From Phyllostachys edulis (Eukaryota; Streptophyta; Magnoliopsida; Poales; Poaceae), in assembly GCA_036346405.1 (NCBI GenBank), contig CM070550.1:10388115-10452114 (forward strand): a stretch of DNA of 64,000 nucleotides. Direction: 5' to 3'. The notes under the pieces are model-generated. The model did no database searches, was not told where the DNA came from, and saw only the letters and a program-made list of their open reading frames with translations. This document shows, piece by piece, positions 56,515 to 64,000 of the stretch. Both the position numbers and the translations under genes were made by a program. The number at the start of each line of letters is the position of its first letter. Position 1 is the first letter of the stretch.

Positions 56515-59500
56515 TGTGAGACCCCGACGTTTATTAGGCTCATAATACTTAGTCATCCAATTGACCCTAGTATTATCAACCAAATAAACTTGGTCTCGAG
56601 AGATGTATACTCCCGGGATGCAATATACATACCTCACACCAAAAGAATGTATCAATTCCATACAACACATAGAACATAAGCAACAAACCGAAGTTAATAT
56701 TAATAAGGAAAAGCTATTACAAAAGAGGGCCCTTAGGCCAAATAGCAACAATTCTACAAAGATAACAATGAAGCAAAAGTGCCATAAAGATGGCTATAAC
56801 ACAAAGCCAATCGGTGTGCCTTAACCCTAGGCATCTCGACCGACCGCCAAGCTAGTCGTCAAGAAAGCGCAACACGTAGCACAAAAGAGAGGCTCTTGGA
56901 GCTCTCCTTCTTCCTCTGCAACAAAAGCCACAAAAATTTGCCACAACCACGCGCGATGAGTACATAAAGTACTCATAAGACTTACGTGTGAGATAACAGA
57001 ACTATAAATAGCTACATGCAAGCTTTATTTAAGTGGATGAGGCTTTGGACTCATTTTAGCATAAAGCAACATTTATTTGCAATAACATAATAGATTGAAG
57101 GCGGTTTGGCAAAGCATTTTTAAATGTTGAAGTAACAACGAGATAATAACATAGTAACAACAACAAGATCAACACGGAAGTGACTAACCCAATAGTCACC
57201 ACAACAATAGCATGAACTCCCGCTCATACCAACCATGTCAAGTTTTAATTAAAGGTTGTAGTCTAATTCTTCGGAAAATAACCAAGCGTGTCCATAACCT
57301 AGGGCGAGGCTATTCAATAGTTTTATCCTGCGCAGGGTGTACCAATGTACCCACACGTCGCATCGCCTTTCCTTAAAGCACACTACCTTTGGTGTCTTAA
57401 GACGCATTAAGTCCTACGAGACATTTCCAATGGACAATGCTAATTTCGAGTCGCACAACCCACGGGGAGAAGGAGACATCACACAACCTTCCGGAAGCTA
57501 ATGCTCCTCCCACATCACACACACATTTTATCTTTAAAACACACCAACCGAGCGACCCCAATTAACACCGCCTAAAGAACTTAGTCAAGAGGGTTCCATA
57601 TGCCCTCGTGTGGTTAGCACGTAAAATTGCTTGGATCAATGGCGCAAGAATTCGGTCCTTGTTGACTCGGGCATACCACCACATCCAAAAACCACACCAT
57701 CCATCCAATATGCCCAAGTCTAAATCAATCTTTTATTTTCAGTTTTGATTTTACAAATTAATCAAAGCACAAGTCTTTGGACATATAAGAGTAATAATCG
57801 GTTTTGAGTGATCAAGACCATCGACTAAGTCGATGATCGCCCATTTCTACCGATAACTAAGCATGTCTAAGCAATTTACCTCGAAACTACTAAGTGATAA
57901 GAGCTCATCCAACGAGCTCCCACCACAGCAAATAACCTAGGCTCATGGTAGTAGAGGATGAACAATTCCTCAGATTATGCAACTATAGGCTTGCTAGCGA
58001 CATTTAACACAAAGTAGCATGCATACATAGAAGTAAAACGATATATTAAGCTTTAAAGTAATGGGACAATGATGGAAATGATCAAACTGCTTGCCTTGTT
58101 GTTGCTGGCCAAGTTGTGGCAGAGGGTCACTCTCGGGATCACCACAAATGTCGAAACCTAACGGAAAAGCGAGAAAGAACCGATAAGAACGACGAAAAAC
58201 CAAAAAGACGCAATGAGAGAAACTTCTCCAAAGCTATGAAAATTTTACAGCAGCAAGACAATGATTTATCATGAATTTAGCAACAAGAACCAATTGATTT
58301 GGATTCTTAATGCAAAAGATATGATGAAATCAATTCTGCTCAACCTATTAATTAGAAATATGTTACTGTTCATCGCAAAATTTTCTAGAATAGAAGTGAA
58401 GCTGAAATTTTTACTGTAAAACCAGCACCTCATGAGATGAATAACACAATTGAGTTCACCTCATTTGGAGCTATATTGCACTTTCTATAATTTTTCAAAA
58501 ACAAGAACTTGAACAAAATTATAATGCACAAGTTCTCATTTTATAACAGCAACAAGCTCAAAACTAATTTTCACAGTGAGTTCATTAAGAGAGAAACCAA
58601 CAAAGTTGGTCTCACCCAGAAATAATCTATAGAGCATTAGTTATACCTTTTACAAGTTAAGTATTGTTTTGAGTGTATATTTAAAGTGAGTTTTAAAACC
58701 TAATGGCAAACTGTGCTCTAGAGCTGAATTCAACTTTCAATCATTTTTGGATTAAAGTCAAGTTCAAGACAGAGCTAACACAAGTTGAATGACCTCAATT
58801 GGATTTAAAACGAGAAAGATATGCAATTTCAAAGTTTATACCTTTCAAGAAAACAGAAAAGACCTCATGGGAGGTCCTAAGGACGAGATCTAAACGGAGG
58901 TCATGAGCGGCTCAGATCAACACGGGAGGTCCTCAACGGTTGAGATCTTCCAACGGAAGATCCAAACTATCAAGATCTCCTCGAGGAAGATCTACATCGT
59001 CAGGACCTCACAGGGAGGTCTGGGACGGTCCAGATGTTCCAAGGGAGGTCATTGATGGTTCAGATCGTCCGAGGGAGGACCTTGACGGTTAAGATCTACC
59101 CGGGGAGGTCATGAACGGCTGAGATGGCCTCGGGGAGGTCCTAAGCAGAGGTCTAAACGTCACAGACCTCCAGGGAGGTCCGGACGGCCATGATTGCGCA
59201 AGGGAGGTCTTGGGCGCTCGGATCTCCTTGGAGGAGGTCATGGAGGTCGAGAGTCGCGACCACGCTTGCTTGCGCACACGCACGCGTGTTTGGACAAGAG
59301 ATTAATGCGCCGCGGGACAACAGGAGGTCCGCTACCGGAGGTCTTAAATGCACGCAATAAAGGGTGGATTAAAGGCGGTTAAGACATCCAATGATTACAA
59401 TGATTGGAACACATGATTAGCGCATTAAACATGGAGGATTTACGTCCTAAAACGACAACGACGCTGCCGTTGTGTCCGAAAAAACCCGCAAAAGATGTGG

Positions 59501-61808
59501 TCATCGCGGCGATGTAGACCTCGCCATGAGATCCAATGGTAACGTTGGTCCGCAATAACCATGCGCACCCAAAGGACCTCCTCTCAGCAATGGCGACGGC
59601 CTTGAACGCCATGGCCGAGAGACAACGAAGGCGAATCTGACCAAACGACAAAATGCAAAAAGGGAGCTCATGCGACATTCAGCGTGTGCCAAGAACTAAA
59701 GGACTAACAGGAGGTACAGGAGGTCCTAAGGTCTTTGGGAGGTCGTGGAGGTGATGACCGGAGTTGGGAAGACAATGAAGCTTCAGACTCACGGCACCGA
59801 CTCCAAGCTCGGCTTTGTCCACCTCTGAAAAATGCCCAAACAAAATAAGTTAGGGTTATTTCAGGAGGTTTGGGAGCACAAAGTGAGCAAGGGTTGAAGA
59901 AGGAGCCACTTTGGAACCCTTGAGTCACCGAGGAGTTCAAGGACTTCAACAATGGCGACCACTAGAGAGGAGGTGAGTGAGTTAGGAGCTCACCCAAACA
60001 TCGGTATGACAGCTCCAAGTGTGTAAAGGAAGCCAGCGGGGAGCTCGAGTGGACACTTATAGCCCGAGGTGAAGGTTATGAGTGGGGCTAAGCTCCATGG
60101 TGAGCTTAGCCCACGGTTGGTCCATGGGGTGGACATGACATAAAGTTGACAACTGGCGGTCGAGTGGACATGAGAGGCGGAAGGTCGACCAAAGATTAAA
60201 TGCGGGTCGTGAGAGAGTCATTAAAGGTGCACAGAGGCTGGCGCGTTAACTCCACCGCTCGAGACGCATGCGCGCGCCAGAGGAAGGAGAAGAACAGGGA
60301 GGTCTTGGTGACCGTTGGATAAGACACAGGAGAGGTCCTAACCATCGGATCAATTTTTGAACCGTTATGTTTTAAGTGGTGGGAGGAGGTCCCACCACAC
60401 GATCAAGGATGGGGAGGTCGTGGCCCTCCGATTTCATAATCGCAAAACGCACGTGAGGAAAAGGGACAGAGGTCCAAAGCGTTGGATCTCCATCCAGCAG
60501 TGCGGACCTCCAGGTGAGGACTTAACTGCACGCGATCAAAAGGACATGAGGAGGTCATGGCCTTTGGATTTAAATCAAGGGCACCGACACGATGGGAGGT
60601 CGATATGATGCGCATAGCAGCAAGGGAGGTCAGACCGCTAGATTTAGATCTAAGGGTTCCGATCAAAAGAGGTGGAGGTCCTGAGCTTGCGCAACGCACA
60701 AGGGAGGTCAGGGCCTTTAGATTTAGATCTAAGGGCTACGATCTCACGTGCGCTGGGGAGGTCTGGTGCGCATGAGACAAAAAGGAGGTCGTGACACCGT
60801 AGATTTTAATCTAACGGTGCACAACAAAAGATGGGGAGGTTGTTAGTGCTTGATAGCACGGGAGGTCGTGAGCTGTTGGATTTGATCCAATGGCTACGAC
60901 CTTGGTTAGGTGGGAGGTTTGTTTAGTTTAACAATGAGGGGAGGTCGGGCCATGGATCTTGGATCCAAGGGTCGTGACCTCACGCAGTGGGAGGACTGAC
61001 CGAGTATGTTGAGGAGGAGGTCGTGGTCATTGGATTTGATCCAACGGCCACGACCTCAACAAATGGGATGACCTCATTGCGATGGTTTAACACTCGAGGA
61101 GGTCTTTGAGGTTTAACACAGGGGAGGTCATGACCGTGGATCTTTGATCCAACGGCAATGACCTCATGAGGTGGGGAGGTCTTTGCGGTGTTGACCGGAG
61201 GAGGTCGTGGTGTTGGATGTAAATCCAACAGTGCGACTTGATCAAGGTGGAGATGAGGTCTGCACGAGGTGCGGACATGGTTGGGCTGGACCAACTTTGA
61301 ATATAGCTAGCCCAAGGAACAGTGTAGGCTTTTAAATTTAGTTTTTTAACAAATGAAACTTAGCGTAATTATTTGAGATAGCAAATGAACTCCAAATTTA
61401 ATGAAATTTTAACTGGAGCTTGCTGATAATGAGATCAACCTTGCATAAAATTTCCAGAGGTTATTATGCAATGCATTTTTCTCAGGAAATTCATGAAGGT
61501 TGTTTAAAGGATTGTTTTGCCTCCAAAATTATCAACAAGTGTTATAACTCATGATATTTTTTTCAGAGGGTCCCATATCAGTTTTTGGGACCAAGGAAAA
61601 TATATTCCAAATGTTTGGCACAAGATTTAAGATAATTGGAAAATGAGTTTGATTTTTGGTCAACAAGAGCTTTGTGTTTTTGGATTACACAACTCTTGGA
61701 CAAGAATTACATAAGATTTTAGGGTTTTTCAAGATGTGAGAAAAAGTTTTAATTTCTACACATATAATTATACTTGATTAACCCTAATTACACAGTTGGG
61801 ATGTTACA
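56515..61808 (-). mobile_element. Very long 3' LTR (about 5.3 kb) of a chromovirus-like gypsy element
   Basis: On the minus strand it begins TGTAACATCCC at 61808, right after a polypurine tract (AAGGGAGAGATTT, 61809-61821), and ends ...CGTCGGGGTCTCACA at 56515. Start and end sequences match the family of the 8008-11865 solo LTR. A TATA box (GGGCTATAAGTG) on the minus strand at about 60054-60065 divides U3 (1.75 kb) from R/U5 (3.5 kb). The excess length comes from a GGAGGTC-rich zone. The second end and the target duplication are outside the window or disrupted, so the full extent is inferred. Confidence 0.6.
58865..61265 (+). repeat. GGAGGTC-rich degenerate tandem array with palindromic core
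   Basis: GGAGGTC or close variants occur more than 30 times. From 60548 to 61250 units repeat about every 77 bases (60626, 60703, 60784, 60860, 60938, 61014, then 61121, 61197). Each consists of an imperfect palindrome GGAGGTCNTG...TTGGAT...ATCCAA...CATGACCTC centred on GATC, plus a ~26-base spacer that also starts GGAGGT. At 58865-59230 spacing is about 28-40 bases. Confidence 0.8.
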
Positions 61809-62646
61809 AAATCTCTCCCTTACAAAATCTCGTCCCGAGATTTGGCTCACTCGAAAGAAAGATGGATAGTCCGCACGCGCACGATCTTCTCTTTCCGAGT
61901 AGCCTCATCCTCGAATGGTTTGACCACTTGAACTTTAAGGAACTTGATGGTCTTATTCCTTGTCCTTCGTTCGGACTCATCGAGTCTGCGAGCAGGTGCT
62001 CGCGATAGGTCAAATCGGGTTGGACATCGAGAGTTTCCAACGAGCTTCCTCGGTTGGAACACGGAGGCACTTCTTAAGCCGGACACATGAAAAACATCAT
62101 GTACCCCTCAAGTGCAGGTGGCAACTCCAACTTATAGGCAACAGCTCCTTCTTCTCGATAATGCGGTAGGGACCGACATATCGAGGAGCTAACTTGCCCT
62201 TGACGCCAAAACGTTGATGGCCCTTCAAAGGAGAGACTTTGAGATAAACAAAGTCATTAGGCTCAAAACGTAACTCACGTCGACGGCGATCCGCATAGCT
62301 CTTTTGCCTGGATTGAGCTGTGCGCAAACGCAGCTCCTGAATAAAATTGGACTTGGCGCTCGGCCTCATTGATTGAGTCCGGGCCAAAGAGAGGTCTCTC
62401 ACCGTCTCGACCAGTTCAACGGGTCCTACACTTTCTCCGTACAAGGCCTCAAAAGGTGCTATCTTAGAGACCGGCCCGAAAAGTTGTTGTTATAAGAAAA
62501 CTTCGGCGAATGGCAAGCATTTCTCCCAATGCTTCCCATATGAAAGGACACAAGCACGGCATGTCCTCCAAAACCTGGTTGACCACTCTCGGTCGACCAT
62601 CGCTTTGGGGTGAAATGCCGTGCTAAAGGTAAACGGGTTCCCATAG
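61809..62646 (-). pseudogene. pol: Gypsy pol 3' remnant with integrase end and chromodomain-like region
   Basis: Reading leftward: 62640-62460 is an integrase fragment with altered motifs (HFTPKRWSTESGQ in place of the usual HPQTDGQTERVNQ). 62444-62160 encodes RQKSYADRRRRELRF and VSPLKGHQRFGVKGKLAPRYVGP, the integrase C-terminal domain. 62086-61850 encodes ERRTRNKTIKFLKVQ, as in the chromodomain of plant chromoviruses (Tekay/CRM-like), ending EPNLGTRF. Frames are shifted and stops are present. It is continuous with the 3' LTR at 61808. Confidence 0.8.
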
Positions 62647-64000
62647 TGTCGGGACCCAAAACTACGATTCGGGACCCTCAGTGTTTAACGACTAGCCGGG
62701 ATCATGCTAGTGCACAGTGTCAACAAAGATGGCAATCGCTCCATACAAGCGAATAATAACATAAGCGGTTAACTTTGATAATCAAATAATGGTTTTGACC
62801 TTAAGGTCGAGTTTACAAATATTGAGCCACGCAGGCTAATCATAGGAAATAAGCAATGACGGAACATAAGCGGTAGTGGCACCCCATCGATTCGCCACGA
62901 ACAACCGATCGGATCAAGACCTCACGATCGAGGCACCTTCGATGAACTTCGTCCTCGTATCTTTGGTGAAGACTCCTCCTCTGCTTGATTCGTCAAAACA
63001 AGCGTGAGTACACACCGTACTCGCAAGCCACACCACAGAGATGCAATATTTACATGCAGGCTTATTACAAGAGAAAGGCTTTCTGTGGCTCTTTTGCATA
63101 AATGCAACTTTTGCAATTGAATACAATTTAATAGATTAAAGACAGGTAAAACAAATAGACAATAATCATTTTAACAAGTTATTTCACAAAGACACACACA
63201 GTCTAACGGGTTATTCACATAGCTAAATGATTTATTCACATAGCTCCCTTCCCACACAGTTTTATGAAAATCTACCCTAGTGTCAAATCCCGAGCATTGT
63301 CCATGATCATGACGCTGCTATTCGAATAGATTAAGTTACACTCTGCAGAGGTTTGTACACTTTACCCACAAGATACAATTAGTGTAGCTAACACTAATCA
63401 TAACAAAGCATTTGGATACCTTATCTTACTATGCTAGGCGAGTCTCAAAACAGACATGTGGTCGTCTGAGAAGCTCAGTTCTTTAGAGCACATGGTGAGG
63501 TCCTTAATTGACCAAGGCAAGACTTCCACATGCCATCACACAGACACAGATTAATATTCACATAGTCCACACAGTTCACACATCCACCCTTTCACAGTTT
63601 CCACCACTTGCCTCGGTTCAATCCTTTTACCACCCCATTGGTTTTAAGTGCAACACATGTCACAAAGACACATAGTACACACAGTTTTTATCACATAGTT
63701 GCATATTCACTTAGTCAAATTTATATAGCAATCTACATGACAAAAGATTCGTGGCATGGCTAAGCAATCTACTCGTACTAACCAACCCGTTGGTGCTACA
63801 ATAATTACCAACTAAATATCAACTAGGGTGACAAAGGATCATGGCATAACAATTACACAAGGAAGACATAACAATTTGGAATTAACTACTACACCCAAAA
63901 CATTTAAATAAATACTTGAATTAAGATGCGATAATTTGAATCAAGATACTTTTATAAAACTGGGAAGCAAGATGGTCAAGGGCATAGCTTGCCTTGAAAA
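62647..64000 (-). mobile_element. Another LTR inserted in the pol remnant, running off the window
   Basis: At 62647 the integrase sequence breaks into TGTCGGGACCCAAAAC, a typical LTR terminus. Downstream features (a GTGAGTACACACCGTACTCG stretch at about 63002, GCAATATTTACATGCAGGC) parallel those at 56600-57030 in the neighbouring LTR, so it is probably a leftward LTR of a related family. No coding is seen up to 64000. Confidence 0.5.

Noticed and set aside
1..64000. tRNA, rRNA or snoRNA genes
   Set aside because: I saw no cloverleaf-like A/B box arrangement or rRNA sequence by eye. The TTGGTATCAGAGC and TGGCGCCGTC strings are primer-binding sites of retrotransposons.

Overview
The window is nuclear DNA of a grass, most likely Oryza (rice) or a close relative. 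The evidence is GC-rich, intronless grass-style coding exons, a chloroplast PsaF precursor, a spliced CBP60-type gene, and typical rice-like mobile DNA: very long LTRs beginning TGTAACATCC, an apparent Pack-MULE, ricesleeper-type hAT transposase remnants and 9-bp-TSD Mutator MITEs. I could run no searches, so the species is an inference. Only about four intact genes are visible; most of the 64 kb is nested transposable elements.

Layout. 1-2.1 kb: the tail of an LTR and a 5'-truncated LINE (minus strand). 2.7-6.8 kb: a small one-TM protein gene whose presumed 3' UTR is split by a rearranged, non-autonomous Ty1/copia element carrying an extra inverted LTR. 6.8-12.6 kb: a probable old LTR split by a 3.86-kb solo LTR. 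12.9-14.3 kb: a Mutator-like element with GC-rich cargo. 14.8-15.4 kb: a three-TM, coiled-coil protein gene (minus). 16.4-31.4 kb: a complete but decayed Ty3/gypsy element (minus) with LTRs, TSD, PBS, gag and pol. It also has two tandem arrays and a separate spliced gene on the opposite strand with its own TATA box, and its gag is split by a 3-kb solo LTR. 32.9-36 kb: a truncated LTR of the same family as that solo LTR, inverted, plus internal remnant. 37.3-41 kb: remnants of a RING E3 ligase, a small broken three-exon gene and a hAT transposase. 44.8-45.5 kb: psaF (plus). 46.2-52.3 kb: a 15-exon CBP60-like gene (minus), convergent with psaF. 52.4-55 kb: duplicated upstream sequence, a fold-back element and a second LINE. 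56-64 kb: further nested gypsy LTRs, including a 5.3-kb LTR full of GGAGGTC motifs and a chromodomain-type pol remnant.

Working relations. PsaF is a photosystem I lumenal subunit and would be light-regulated; the CBP60-like protein is expected to be a calmodulin-regulated nuclear DNA-binding protein. The two share a short convergent intergenic region but no evident pathway. The most unusual structures are the copia element whose two outer termini are both U5 ends yet share one TSD, the antisense spliced gene with a hairpin-rich 75-bp/70-bp array pair inside the gypsy element, and the palindromic GGAGGTC array.
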